DNA of 31,602 nt from Anaerolineae bacterium (GCA_023151115.1 JAKLJP010000064.1:1-31602); one strand, 5' to 3'; positions 16,601 to 23,987 are shown, counted from the first letter of the stretch. Made by a program: numbers and translations. Notes: generated from the sequence alone by a model not told the origin.

Positions 16601-17125
16601 CCCAGCGTTGGCCCTGCCGGCGACGGTGGCCATGTCTGGGCTACCACCACCCTGGGCGACGGCAGCGAGGCTAACCAGGCCCTCTTTATTCCCAAGGGCT
16701 GGGGCGGCGGCTTCCACTTTCCCCTGGCCCAAAGTGTTGACTACTACCCCGCCGACGGTATTGCCGTTGATCGGGCCGCCAACCGGGTGTATGTAGCCAG
16801 CGGCTTTGTGCCGGGGATTGTCACGGTGATCGGCGACCACACCAGACTGTGCCCTGATGCTTTCACCAAAATTGCCTCGCTCGAAGGGGATATGGGTGAA
16901 ACTCCTGCCGATAACAGCGACCAAATTGGGGTGGAAATTTGGAAAAATAACGAGGACGCGCCCCAACTCAGCAGCGACGTTAACGGCGACGGCCTGATCA
17001 ATATCCTTGATCTGACCTTCTTGGCTGCCCACTACGGCAGCAGCGACACTACCGCTGATCTGAATACGGATGGAAAGGTTGACCTTCTTGATTTGGTCAT
17101 CGCAGCTAATAATTACGGTCAATAA
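13610..17125 (+). CDS. Secreted SBBP / YVTN propeller protein with C-terminal dockerin
   Basis: A 1171-residue exported protein. A signal peptide (about 1-36, ending ATRPALAQ) is followed by the N-terminal domain usual in SBBP proteins (about 40-270). Seven SBBP units follow (about 274-730) with the pattern YxTxLGG, D.AGN.YVTG and DFPTTPG.FD. A second propeller with YVTN-type repeats (VYVANYGSDSVSVIN, YVYVANSLSDSVTVIN) spans about 747-1077. The end (about 1119-1171) is a dockerin type I pair, DVNGDGLINILDL and DLNTDGKVDLLDL, with calcium-loop aspartates. The ATG at 13610 is chosen over upstream in-frame codons because it has AAGGA upstream and starts the signal peptide. No cohesin or carbohydrate-active enzyme is nearby, so a non-cellulosomal surface role is inferred. 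Confidence 0.88.
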   Translation: MKPSIAWKIGQLFVWVLPVVLAAFWPDPATRPALAQTTPPLMFIENVGQLPALAGGEKIRFQVPTAQTTLSLTDNALWFTALTQPEPSPDQPVAATTDPQILLPAPRAGVNLKLSFVNANPRPRLEPFNRLATHVSFFTGSDPSLWRPGVPVWGGVRYVDLYPGVDLEISSENGQLVQRLVSKEDVAIAGVSPLASIRWQVEGADTLALDENGHVRLTTAIGDFTLPLPHAVDAYNAPLDLPARAEVNGLEITAPFSSAPPLLISPAQIAAAADLLYSTYLGGPGHLDSSRDIIADEAGHAYVTGLAYPGFPSTPGVFDPTVEGVYTDAFIVKVNPGGSGLVYATFLGGSDFDSTHGISLDEAGNVFVMGTTSSLDFPTTPGAFDSTMTDESDVFVAKLNPDGTALLYATLLGGNSSIDFGTSIASDSAGYAYVTGSTQAPDFPTTGVGDGYHGGLTDAFAAKIAPDGSALTYSTLLGGSNSEYSYDIAVDGAGNTYLTGYTNSSDFPTTAGVYDRTLNNTEVFVVKLDSSGTPAYSTFLGGSGGDYGYALAVDASGSAYLAGFTDSSDFPVTPGAFDSTFNVGYSGDAFVAKLSPNAGGLVYATYLGGTYHDYGEDIVVDAGGSAYVIGQTGSTNFPTTPGAFDRECVGCNQTFPFSDAFVAKFQPNGSLAYSSFFGGDASYERGYGIALAATDEVFLSGDTDSTDFPTTPGAFDSTLDGFGDAYVAKLRLRPETQTQPTPVPAHTCAPTPLGTVTVGQEPRGLAVDSLRQRVYVANYGSDSVSVINSHTNTVLQTIGGIPTANGITHDPQRNMLWITSHSTDQVTPIQVNADATAFTTLPALNVGNQPWGVVYDPVHQYVYVANSLSDSVTVINAETRAVVTTLTGRFLRPFHLAVNPVTGKVYVVNFGGPTQNVAVLNGTTVLKNVSLYDSKEPYGLAIDETRNLVYVATVEPHRIVVIGPANGQPDQFLGWAAFHRGFNNPRRPVPLRVIAVNPSVGPAGDGGHVWATTTLGDGSEANQALFIPKGWGGGFHFPLAQSVDYYPADGIAVDRAANRVYVASGFVPGIVTVIGDHTRLCPDAFTKIASLEGDMGETPADNSDQIGVEIWKNNEDAPQLSSDVNGDGLINILDLTFLAAHYGSSDTTADLNTDGKVDLLDLVIAANNYGQ

Positions 17126-17129
17126 AAAT

Positions 17130-17162
17130 TAAAAACAGGCGCGGCAATGGGGCCGCGCCTGT
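17130..17162 (-). terminator. Intrinsic terminator between convergent genes
   Basis: A perfect 11-bp stem (17135-17145 / 17152-17162) with a 6-nt loop. On the minus strand it is followed by TTTTTAATTTTT, so it ends transcripts of the 17195-17533 gene. The stem may also slow plus-strand transcription from the SBBP gene. Confidence 0.8.
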
Positions 17163-17194
17163 AAGCTGGGTTGGATAAACCAAAGAAAAAACAT

Positions 17195-17533
17195 TTATCG
17201 AGCCAGCGGGAAAGGCTGAGTCGGTCGAGAGGCCGAACTTTGCCGGGCCACAGTAGGCATCGGCGCGGTTTGGCGGGAGAAGTGACCTCGTCCGTAAGCC
17301 ACCGTCGTCGGTCGAGTCTGGCGGGTATGGATACTTGTCTGAAAGTCATCTTCCTTGCGACGATCTGTTTGTCCTATGTATTGACCGGTAAGGTAGGCCA
17401 TAATGAGCAAGCCCAGCCCGCCCATAATCCAGAACGTTGTCGCCGGAGTCAGGAGCAGGGAAGAGGTAGGCCACAACAGAGTCAAACTCCAGAGAGCCAG
17501 TCCCCAGCCGATGATGATTGATAATCTCTTCAT
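17195..17533 (-). CDS. Small two-helix membrane protein, unknown
   Basis: A 112-residue protein with two hydrophobic helices (about 5-25 and 30-52) separated by a short turn, then a basic Arg/Ser/Thr/Gln-rich tail of about 55 residues. GAGGAG lies 8 nt upstream of the ATG. No family is recognised. The tail has no catalytic pattern and is probably cytoplasmic or surface-exposed. It is bounded upstream by a three-way-junction repeat and downstream by a terminator, so it seems to be a single-gene transcript unless it is read through from the propeller gene behind it. Confidence 0.65.
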   Translation of the reverse strand: MKRLSIIIGWGLALWSLTLLWPTSSLLLTPATTFWIMGGLGLLIMAYLTGQYIGQTDRRKEDDFQTSIHTRQTRPTTVAYGRGHFSRQTAPMPTVARQSSASRPTQPFPLAR

Positions 17534-17562
17534 TGCAGCATCTCCTCGTTAAGTATTTAGTA

Positions 17563-17646
17563 CCTATCCGAAAACCTCCGTAGAGGACGCATAGGGATGC
17601 GTCCTCGGCTTGCATAGGGATGCAAGCCTACGGGTTTTCGGATAGG
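17563..17646. repeat. Three-way-junction palindrome, copy 1
   Basis: Outer stem 17563-17583 against 17628-17646 (CCTATCCGAAAACC / GGTTTTCGGATAGG plus CCGTAG / CTACGG) encloses two perfect 9-bp hairpins: AGGACGCAT-aggg-ATGCGTCCT and GGCTTGCAT-aggg-ATGCAAGCC. It lies between the stop of the propeller gene and the start of the small membrane protein. A near copy is at 30279-30361. Confidence 0.85.
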
Positions 17647-17655
17647 CTCTTATTA

Positions 17656-18864
17656 CTACATCCAGCGTTTCTGGCCGACCAGGGCCAGAGCGCCCAAGCC
17701 GGTAGTTAAGGCGAGCATAAAAAGCTGCAGCCCGCTGAACTGAGTGAGCGAGTCCAAAAAAGGAAGCGCCAGAGCGGGTTTATCGGGGGTGTTGTAGCGA
17801 ACCAGGCCCTCGTCACTGACAGCGTGGATGGTCCCATCATCAAAGGTTAATTCGTTGATGATCTTGTCGGTATCGCCCAGTTTTGTCCAACTGCTCCCGC
17901 CGTCCTTGCTCTCATAGATACCGCCGCCAGCTATCTGCTTGCCGATGCCGTAAGCCGTTGCCGCTGCTACGTGCCAGGAGTCAGCCTCGTCTACGGTGAG
18001 GGCCGTGACTCGCAAAGCTGCGCCCGGAACCAGGCCCAACCCATCGGCAATGTTTTCCCAGGTCCGGCCGCCGTCGGTGGAGCGATAGGCCCCGCTGGAA
18101 GGAACGCCGGCATAAAGGGTATCAGCATCGGTGGGGGCTACCGCTAAACTGATGGGGTATTCGGGCACGGTATCGAGCTTTTGCCAATCGTCATTGCCAC
18201 GGCTGGTGTAAAGCCCTTCGGGGGTCAGAGCGTAAACATCACTGTCAGGGCCTACAACCAGTTTGGTCACATGGGCGTTGTATAATGACACACCGCCCAC
18301 CAATTCGTAGCCAACCCCTTCCTGGCCGACATCAAACTTATAAACCCCTTGACCTTCAGTTCCCACATAGAGCGATTCAGGCTGGTAGGGGTCTATCGCC
18401 AGGGCTGTCACTGCCGGAATCAGGCCATCTACGTTGCCGGGCAGGCTCAAAAAGAACTTGTGCCAGGTTTGCCCACCATCGTCGCTGCGCCAGAGATTGT
18501 TCGAGGTGGCGACGGGGCCGCCCGCCGCGCCGGCGTATAACACCTGATGATTAACCGGATGGACAGCCAGGGTGTTCAGAGTAACTCCCGGCCCGGCCCC
18601 GACCCTCTCCCAGGTGCGGCCTTTGTTCTGACTGCGGTAGACGCCCGGTCGAGAGGCATCGGTCAGGGTAGCATACATCACTTCGCTGTCCGGCGCGGTG
18701 GTCATGGCCCGGATTGGAGCGTTGGATAGGTCGGCGCGGGCCAGACCTTCTACTTCCCCCACAATCAAAGTAGCCACAGTGCCTACTACCAAAATGATCA
18801 AAAAAATTCCAAAGTGGGTTAATGATTTCCAGGGTATCTTCTCAGAAGCTTGTTCGAGTTTCAT
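17656..18864 (-). CDS. Membrane-anchored Asp-box (BNR) beta-propeller protein
   Basis: A 402-residue protein with an N-terminal transmembrane segment (about 17-37) and a hydrophobic C-terminal segment (about 375-397) ending in a short basic tail. Between them is a propeller with at least four Asp-box motifs of form S-x-[DN]-x-G-x-[TS]-W (YRSQNKGRTW, WRSDDGGQTW, YRSTDGGRTW, YESKDGGSSW), as in sialidase/sortilin/Ycf48-like folds. The enzymatic residues of sialidases are not evident, so a binding role is more likely. AGGTGAG lies 6-7 nt before the ATG. The hydrophobic C-terminus lacks an LPXTG motif, so it is probably not a substrate of a classical sortase. Confidence 0.8.
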   Translation of the reverse strand: MKLEQASEKIPWKSLTHFGIFLIILVVGTVATLIVGEVEGLARADLSNAPIRAMTTAPDSEVMYATLTDASRPGVYRSQNKGRTWERVGAGPGVTLNTLAVHPVNHQVLYAGAAGGPVATSNNLWRSDDGGQTWHKFFLSLPGNVDGLIPAVTALAIDPYQPESLYVGTEGQGVYKFDVGQEGVGYELVGGVSLYNAHVTKLVVGPDSDVYALTPEGLYTSRGNDDWQKLDTVPEYPISLAVAPTDADTLYAGVPSSGAYRSTDGGRTWENIADGLGLVPGAALRVTALTVDEADSWHVAAATAYGIGKQIAGGGIYESKDGGSSWTKLGDTDKIINELTFDDGTIHAVSDEGLVRYNTPDKPALALPFLDSLTQFSGLQLFMLALTTGLGALALVGQKRWM

Positions 18865-19077
18865 TTCACACTCACCTTTTCCTTAAAAGTATGGGGGCGC
18901 CAGCCCACCCCCACCTTCACATCTCCTCCACCGCAATTTGGGGGCTGGCCCAAAACCTGTTTTTACCTAAATATTGTGATTTACCGAAATTCGCTTTGAG
19001 CAGAGTTGTACACATGAGCGATTCTACTCAATGACTGTTCAAGAGCCTACTAAACGATCTTCCAAAGCTATGATTTA

Positions 19078-19689
19078 TTATTCTTCGCGTTCTTGTTCGG
19101 TCAGGTAAAATTCTTCGTTATACTGAGGGTCACATTCAGCAATATGCCCAGGCAAGCCATGGCCCGTTCCAAAAGGGCCATGATTGCTGGCCGTCCAGGT
19201 TAGCTTACCCGCCGCAGCCAACTGCTCGACCTCGGTCAAACTTAAACTTAACACTTCTTGACCGGCTACTTTATCCCCCACGTCCATGGGTACACGGATT
19301 CTTTGTTCGATGGTACGGGGAATAAACGTAATTTGCCCATCGGGATTTAATTTGATAGCAACATTAGAGCCTTCTATTGCCAAGTCTCCGGCGTTAGGGA
19401 TTAAGACCATAGGTCCAGCCGCCAAAGGTTGGACGTTGTTCAAGCCGTTCCCGGCACAAGCGGCGATAATATGGGCGTACTCTTCTGATTGCAGCCAGAC
19501 CAGCGTCATTTCTTCCATCAACACCCGCATGATCTCAGAACCATAGGGATTTTGACCATTGACTGCTGCCGGCGCTTCGACTGCCTCTTGAGCGAACGCC
19601 GTTTCCACGATACGTCCGCCCGGTTGAGTCAAGGCAGCCGCACCAATCAAAGCCGAAGTTGCCAGACTAATCATTAATTTTCTCATCAT
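19078..19689 (-). CDS. Secreted protein of unknown family
   Basis: About 203 residues with a clear signal peptide (MRKLMISLATSALIGAAALT, probable cleavage after AFA). The mature part has an amphipathic helix around two hydrophobic/acidic stretches, two cysteines far apart, and a Gly/His-rich segment HGPFGTGHGLPGH near the C-terminus that could bind metal. AAGGAGGT precedes two adjacent ATGs (19689 and 19686), and either may be used. I recognise no domain. The gene has its own spacing on both sides, and a 13-bp inverted repeat (TGTACACATGAGC) flanks it at 19007-19019 and 19721-19733. Confidence 0.7.
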   Translation of the reverse strand: MMRKLMISLATSALIGAAALTQPGGRIVETAFAQEAVEAPAAVNGQNPYGSEIMRVLMEEMTLVWLQSEEYAHIIAACAGNGLNNVQPLAAGPMVLIPNAGDLAIEGSNVAIKLNPDGQITFIPRTIEQRIRVPMDVGDKVAGQEVLSLSLTEVEQLAAAGKLTWTASNHGPFGTGHGLPGHIAECDPQYNEEFYLTEQEREE

Positions 19690-19893
19690 ACAAACCTCCT
19701 TAAAGCCGTTGAACATCGTTGCTCATGTGTACAGCCCTATCCACTGCGCTTCAACGGCGCTTCCATCCAGCCAAAGCCGGACAGATGATATTACAGCTCA
19801 TAATAGTTAACGATAAAGGGGGTAAATGTGTTATGCCGATTTAAAACAAAAAGCCGCAGAGATTTTTGTAGAATCACCTGCGGTTGAGGTCAA

Positions 19894-19950
19894 GAGATTA
19901 GAGATTGGAGATTGGAGATTCGGGCTTAAAAATCTCCAATCTCTAATCTC
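19894..19950. repeat. Heptad-unit inverted repeat with a perfect 19-bp stem
   Basis: Units GAGATTA, GAGATTG, GAGATTG repeat with period 7, then after a 19-nt loop the perfect reverse complement follows (19894-19912 / 19932-19950). It ends 3 nt before the stop of the anti-sigma gene on the minus strand. Confidence 0.9.
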
Positions 19951-19952
19951 CT

Positions 19953-21827
19953 TTAATGGACAGCCGGTCGAGCCAGCCCCCAGTCTTCGCTGGGGCCGAC
20001 ATCGGCCTGGATTTTGCGCTCGTCGCTGCCATCGAGCTTCATCACCGTAATCCACCAGGAGCCGAAAGCATCGGTGCGGAGATAGAGGTTTTGGCCGCAG
20101 GAATCAAAAACGGGGGTTGTGTCCGTTTCGGGCCGCCGGGTCAAACGCAGCAGTTCGCCATCGGATTGCCGCAGCAGGTAGATTTCCCAGTTGCCATCCC
20201 GGCGTGAGGAGAAGGCCAAATATTCTCCACTTCGCGACCAGATAGGATAGCTGTCGGTATCGCCAGAAGTGATCTGCTGACCATTGCCACCCTCAAGATT
20301 GACCTGCCACAAGCCACAATCGGGCGTGCAGCTTTTGATGATTAACTTCTGGCTGTCAGGATACCAGGCCGGTTGTTCGCCGGGGAAGCGGCTCAATTCC
20401 TGGCCGTCACTCGCCTTGACTACCCTGATTTCACGGGACACGCCCGGCGCAGCAACCTCAAAAGCCAGTTTAGCGCCATCCGGCGACCAGGCAATATTGT
20501 TCACGTGATCCTGGGCAACCAACTGGCGAGGGTTACGCGCTTGAGTATTGATCACCTCTACCAACCAGACTCCGTTGCCCTGACCATAAATACCCCCCAA
20601 CTCGCTGATGCCTGACTCGCCCGAAAAGGCTAACATAGCGCCATCCGGCGACCAGGCCGGCGCCGCCGCCCGTACATGCAACTCAGCATTGAGCAGCCGG
20701 TTGTTCGAAGCAATCAGGCTCAAATCGTGCTCGACTCCCCGGCTTTGCGCATAAACTATCTGGGCCGGACGAGGATAGGGGGCGGTAATAGTGCTGACAG
20801 CGGCGGCTTGATTGTTGGCCGGGGTGATGAGATGCGCTGGCCCGTTCAAAGTAGCCGTCTGGGTCAGCGTGCCGGTAAAACAGGGATCAATGGTGGTGGT
20901 CAGGCTTAGATTGCGAGAACTGTCGGTGGTCAAATTATCCAGGGTACAGGCGACTGTTTCTCCTGTTGGGCTGGCACAAGCACTATCACTGATGGAAACC
21001 AATTTTTCCAGGGGCGAAAGTTCACTGATGAGGGTAGCGCTGATGGGGCTGGCCGGGCCGGCATTGGTGATGGTCAGAGTATAGGTGATGAGGCCATTGC
21101 TGATGGCAGTCACCTGATTGTCAAGCAGCAAGCGGGCCTCGCGGGTCGAGAGGGTGGCTAAAAGGCGATCCAGTTCCGGCACCTCCACCCCGGCCTCAGC
21201 CAGGCTGTCCTGCTGCTCATTTAAGGCCGCCGAAATTACTGCTTGAGCATCAGCTTCAGGATATTCGGTCACCAGGGTCGCCAGCGATTGCTGGTACTCT
21301 TGACGAGCAATCTCTTCGGCCTCCGGGGTACCGGCCACGCTGGTTAACTCGCTCACGCGCCGGTCAGCCAGAAGCAGATCGGTTTCAAGGGGGTCGAGGT
21401 GAACCGCCCGCCAGACTTGCTCGCTGCCAACCTTCCAGCGATACAAGGCATCGCCCGGCAGGGCGGTCTGGGCCAGCACTGTGATTGTGCCGAGCACCAG
21501 CAACACAATAGCAGCCAGACCGGCGGCTGTGTTGAAGGCTTGCCCCAAGGCAAACCCAAAACCGCGTGAAAACAGCGGCGTCCAGGTTTTAACCGGAGTT
21601 TGGCGCGGGTGACTCCGCATATGGGCCATCAACTCAGCCCGCGTGCGTGATTTGAAAGCCGGCGTGGGGCGAACCTCTTGTCCTCGTTCCAGCGTGGCGG
21701 CCGCCGTTAGCAAGGGACGCAGTTCGGCGGCGTGTTCGGGGTAGCGGCCAAGACAATCCTCCAAGTTGGCCTCACCGCTGGCCAGCCGGGCTAAACACTC
21801 TTCCAGAATTTGTTCCAACTTACTCAT
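19953..21827 (-). CDS. Membrane anti-sigma-like protein fused to DUF11 and TolB-type propeller
   Basis: A 624-residue protein directly behind the sigma-factor gene. Residues 1-90 form a small cytoplasmic helical domain (CLGRYPEHAAELRPLL) of a kind common in anti-sigma proteins. One transmembrane helix (about 99-119) is followed by an extracytoplasmic DUF5667-like helical segment (ALPGDALYRWKVGSEQ, about 122-235). A DUF11-like Ig domain follows (about 238-345, TYTLTITNAGPAS), then a propeller of WD40/PD40 repeats (AWSPDGAMLAFSG, AWSPDGAKLAFE, WSRSGEYLAFSS; about 350-624). The layout fits a sensor that holds an ECF sigma factor inside and reads a ligand outside. That role is inferred. Ribosome-binding-site evidence is weak (GGAAG). 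Confidence 0.8.
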   Translation of the reverse strand: MSKLEQILEECLARLASGEANLEDCLGRYPEHAAELRPLLTAAATLERGQEVRPTPAFKSRTRAELMAHMRSHPRQTPVKTWTPLFSRGFGFALGQAFNTAAGLAAIVLLVLGTITVLAQTALPGDALYRWKVGSEQVWRAVHLDPLETDLLLADRRVSELTSVAGTPEAEEIARQEYQQSLATLVTEYPEADAQAVISAALNEQQDSLAEAGVEVPELDRLLATLSTREARLLLDNQVTAISNGLITYTLTITNAGPASPISATLISELSPLEKLVSISDSACASPTGETVACTLDNLTTDSSRNLSLTTTIDPCFTGTLTQTATLNGPAHLITPANNQAAAVSTITAPYPRPAQIVYAQSRGVEHDLSLIASNNRLLNAELHVRAAAPAWSPDGAMLAFSGESGISELGGIYGQGNGVWLVEVINTQARNPRQLVAQDHVNNIAWSPDGAKLAFEVAAPGVSREIRVVKASDGQELSRFPGEQPAWYPDSQKLIIKSCTPDCGLWQVNLEGGNGQQITSGDTDSYPIWSRSGEYLAFSSRRDGNWEIYLLRQSDGELLRLTRRPETDTTPVFDSCGQNLYLRTDAFGSWWITVMKLDGSDERKIQADVGPSEDWGLARPAVH

Positions 21828-21840
21828 TGTTGCTTCCAGC

Positions 21841-21873
21841 AGACCCTAAAGGTTTTAAAAACCTTTAGGGTCT
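21841..21873. repeat. Perfect palindrome supplying the sigma-factor C-terminus
   Basis: Two perfect 16-nt inverted arms (21841-21856 / 21858-21873) meet around one central base. The minus-strand sigma-factor frame runs into it and stops at its centre, so the last residues are encoded by the repeat. Confidence 0.9.
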
Positions 21874-22457
21874 GGTTCATCGTTACTTCCAAAAATTTCG
21901 GCCAATGCCTGCAAGCCTCGCATTTGCAAGGCCCTAATCGCTCCCGCCCGTTTCCCCAAAACCTGAGCCACTTCTTCGGTGGTCAACCCTTCAATAAAGC
22001 GCAGAGTCAGCACATGCCGCTGGTCTTCGGTCAAGTGCTGCAAGGCCAGCCGAATTTCCTCGGCCTGCAACTGCTGGCCAACCACTTCGTCCACATCTGC
22101 CGCCGGGTCCGGTTCGCTCAGAATGCCCGGTTCGAGCGGTGTGGTCTCTTTGAAGGTCCGATAATAATCAATCACGCTGTTGCGGGCAATGCGAAACAGC
22201 CAGGCGCTAAAAGGCAAGCCGCGCACCTGATAGCTGCTTAAATTATCCCAGGCCTTGAGAAACACCTGCGAGGTTAAATCTTCAGCCGTCGGCTCGTCGC
22301 CCACCCGAAAAAAGATAAACCGATAAATCCGCTCAATATAGGTGTCGTACAAGGCAGCAAAAGCGTCAGGGTCGCCGGAGACCGCTCGTTGGATCAGTTC
22401 GGGTTCTAAAGGTTGGTTAGACGCAAACGCGGCGCCGCCATCTTTCAAGGCTACCAT
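21855..22457 (-). CDS. ECF-type RNA polymerase sigma factor
   Basis: About 200 residues with region 2 (DPDAFAALYDTYIERIYRFIFF ... DLTSQVFLKAW ... FSAWLFRIARNSVIDYYR) and region 4 (HLTEDQRHVLTLRFIEGLTTEEVAQVLGK), the two-domain design of extracytoplasmic-function sigma factors. The membrane anti-sigma-like gene follows 27 nt downstream and is probably co-transcribed. The ATG at 22457 is preferred; a TTG at 22511 in the same frame would add 18 unmatched residues. No ribosome-binding site is visible for either, and a promoter-like pair sits immediately before the ATG, so the message may be nearly leaderless. The final residues DPKGF are coded by a palindrome. Confidence 0.9.
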   Translation of the reverse strand: MVALKDGGAAFASNQPLEPELIQRAVSGDPDAFAALYDTYIERIYRFIFFRVGDEPTAEDLTSQVFLKAWDNLSSYQVRGLPFSAWLFRIARNSVIDYYRTFKETTPLEPGILSEPDPAADVDEVVGQQLQAEEIRLALQHLTEDQRHVLTLRFIEGLTTEEVAQVLGKRAGAIRALQMRGLQALAEIFGSNDEPDPKGF

Positions 22458-22462
22458 CCATA

Positions 22463-22490
22463 TAAACGAATCAACCGGCCAAAGTGTTAC
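22463..22490 (-). promoter_or_regulatory. Possible ECF-type autoregulatory promoter
   Basis: On the minus strand GTAACA and CGTTTA are separated by 16 nt, resembling the AAC / CGT pattern of ECF promoters. They end 5 nt before the preferred sigma ATG, which would give a nearly leaderless transcript. Confidence 0.3.
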
Positions 22491-22527
22491 GAGGGGTGAT
22501 AAGGAAGACAAGTCGGCAGAAAAGTTG

Positions 22528-22594
22528 AGGCCAGGATAAGGGAATTAGCACAGAAAATATAGAGAAAAATCCCCAAATCTCCTAATCCCGGCCT
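22528..22594. repeat. Imperfect tandem-unit inverted repeat at the tryptophanase 3' end
   Basis: AGGCC-GGGATTA-GGAGATT units (minus strand) pair with 22528-22546 at about 15 of 19 positions. It lies directly after the tryptophanase stop and may also act as a weak terminator. Confidence 0.55.
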
Positions 22595-22595
22595 A

Positions 22596-23987
22596 TTAAT
22601 CCACAATCAGCCGGTCGTGGGCAGGGGCCATCCGCGCAGTGAAGTGGCGCAAAACCGAGGGCGCTTCGACCATGCGCACACCCCGAATGCGCCCACGCAG
22701 GTCATTGACGTGGAGCAGAACTTCGGCCAGGTAATCCACATGGCTCTGGGTGTAAACCCGGCGCGGAAACGCCAGCCGGACCAGTTCCATTGCCGCCGGT
22801 TTTTCGCTGCCATCGGGCTGGTGGCCAAACATGACCGAGCCAATCTCGACGGAGCGAATACCGCCTTCCAGGTACAGCACCAATCCCAGCGCCCAGGCCG
22901 GGTATTCGCTCTGGGGAATATGGGGCAGCATGGTCATAGCGTCGAGGTAGATGGCGTGGCCACCCGGCGGCTGGACAATCGGGATGCCGGCGCGGGTCAG
23001 GATTTCGCCCAGGTAGGCCACCGAGCGAATCCTATAACGCAGGTAATCCTCGTCCAGCACCTCATGCAGCCCGACGGCAATAGCCTCCAAATCATAACCG
23101 GCCAGGCCGCCGTAGGTCGGGAAACCCTCGGTCAAAATGAGCAGGTTCTTGCAGCGCTGGGCCAGGTCGTCGTCGTTGACCGCCAGAAAACCACCGATGT
23201 TGGCCAGGCCGTCCTTCTTGGCGCTCATGGTACAGCCGTCCACGTAGCTGAACATCTCCTGGGCAATTGCCAGCGGGGTCTTATCGGCGTAACCTTCTTC
23301 GCGCAGCTTGATAAACCAGGCGTTCTCGGCAAAACGGCAGGCATCCAGAAAGAGCGGCACGTTATAACGGCGGCACAACTCGCTGGCGGCGCGGATATTA
23401 GCCATGCTGACCGGCTGGCCCCCGCCCGAATTGTTGGTCACGGTAATCATGACCAGCGGCGCCTTGCCCGGATTCTCAGCCAACACCCGTTCCAACTTTT
23501 CCAGGTCCATATTGCCTTTGAAGGGGTGAAGCTGCTCTGGGTGGGTTCCTTCGGGGATGGGTAGGTCGAGGGCGACGGCCTGGCGGTATTCGGTGTTGGC
23601 GCGGGTGGTATCGAAGTGGGTGTTGTTGGGCACAATGTCGCCCGGCTTGAGGGTCGAACCAAACAGAATGCGCTCGGCGGCGCGGCCCTGGTGGGTGGGG
23701 ATGACATGCTTGAGGCCGGTAATCTCCTGCACCGCCGCCTCGAAGCGGAAGAAGGACCTGGCCCCGGCGTAGGACTCATCGCCCTGCATCATCCCGGCCC
23801 ACTGCCCCGACGACATCGCCCCCGTGCCGGAGTCGGTCAGCAGGTCAATCAGCACATCCTCGGCTTTGAGCAAGAAGAGGTTGTACCCCGCCTCTTTTAA
23901 CGCCGCTTCCCGCTCCTCGCGGGTGGTGTGACGGATCGGTTCGACGGTCTTGATGCGGAAGGGTTCGATGATAGTGCGGAAGGGCAT
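22596..23987 (-). CDS. tnaA: Tryptophanase (PLP-dependent beta-eliminating lyase)
   Basis: A 463-residue fold-type I PLP enzyme covering the full tryptophanase/tyrosine phenol-lyase family. The PLP lysine is K258 in SAKKD. Three positions separate the two activities. Asp126 in FDTT corresponds to tryptophanase Asp137 (Thr in tyrosine phenol-lyase). Ile382 in GIRSVEIGS replaces the catalytic Arg of tyrosine phenol-lyase. His448 in LRHFTAR matches tryptophanase His463 (Phe in tyrosine phenol-lyase). The predicted reaction is L-tryptophan to indole, pyruvate and ammonia. AAAGGAG precedes the ATG. No tnaC-like leader or tryptophan permease gene is adjacent. The residue comparison uses remembered E. 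coli and Citrobacter sequences. Confidence 0.87.
   Translation of the reverse strand: MPFRTIIEPFRIKTVEPIRHTTREEREAALKEAGYNLFLLKAEDVLIDLLTDSGTGAMSSGQWAGMMQGDESYAGARSFFRFEAAVQEITGLKHVIPTHQGRAAERILFGSTLKPGDIVPNNTHFDTTRANTEYRQAVALDLPIPEGTHPEQLHPFKGNMDLEKLERVLAENPGKAPLVMITVTNNSGGGQPVSMANIRAASELCRRYNVPLFLDACRFAENAWFIKLREEGYADKTPLAIAQEMFSYVDGCTMSAKKDGLANIGGFLAVNDDDLAQRCKNLLILTEGFPTYGGLAGYDLEAIAVGLHEVLDEDYLRYRIRSVAYLGEILTRAGIPIVQPPGGHAIYLDAMTMLPHIPQSEYPAWALGLVLYLEGGIRSVEIGSVMFGHQPDGSEKPAAMELVRLAFPRRVYTQSHVDYLAEVLLHVNDLRGRIRGVRMVEAPSVLRHFTARMAPAHDRLIVD

Noticed and set aside
16385..17122. 245-codon open frame opposite the SBBP/dockerin gene
   Set aside because: The plus-strand frame encodes clear YVTN and dockerin repeats; the minus frame is an antisense shadow.
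17563..17646. Three-way-junction element considered as an intrinsic terminator
   Set aside because: No U-tract follows on either strand, and the copy at 30279-30361 lies upstream of a gene start.
22617..23564. 315-codon open frame opposite tryptophanase
   Set aside because: The minus-strand gene is a complete PLP enzyme and the plus frame shows no domain.
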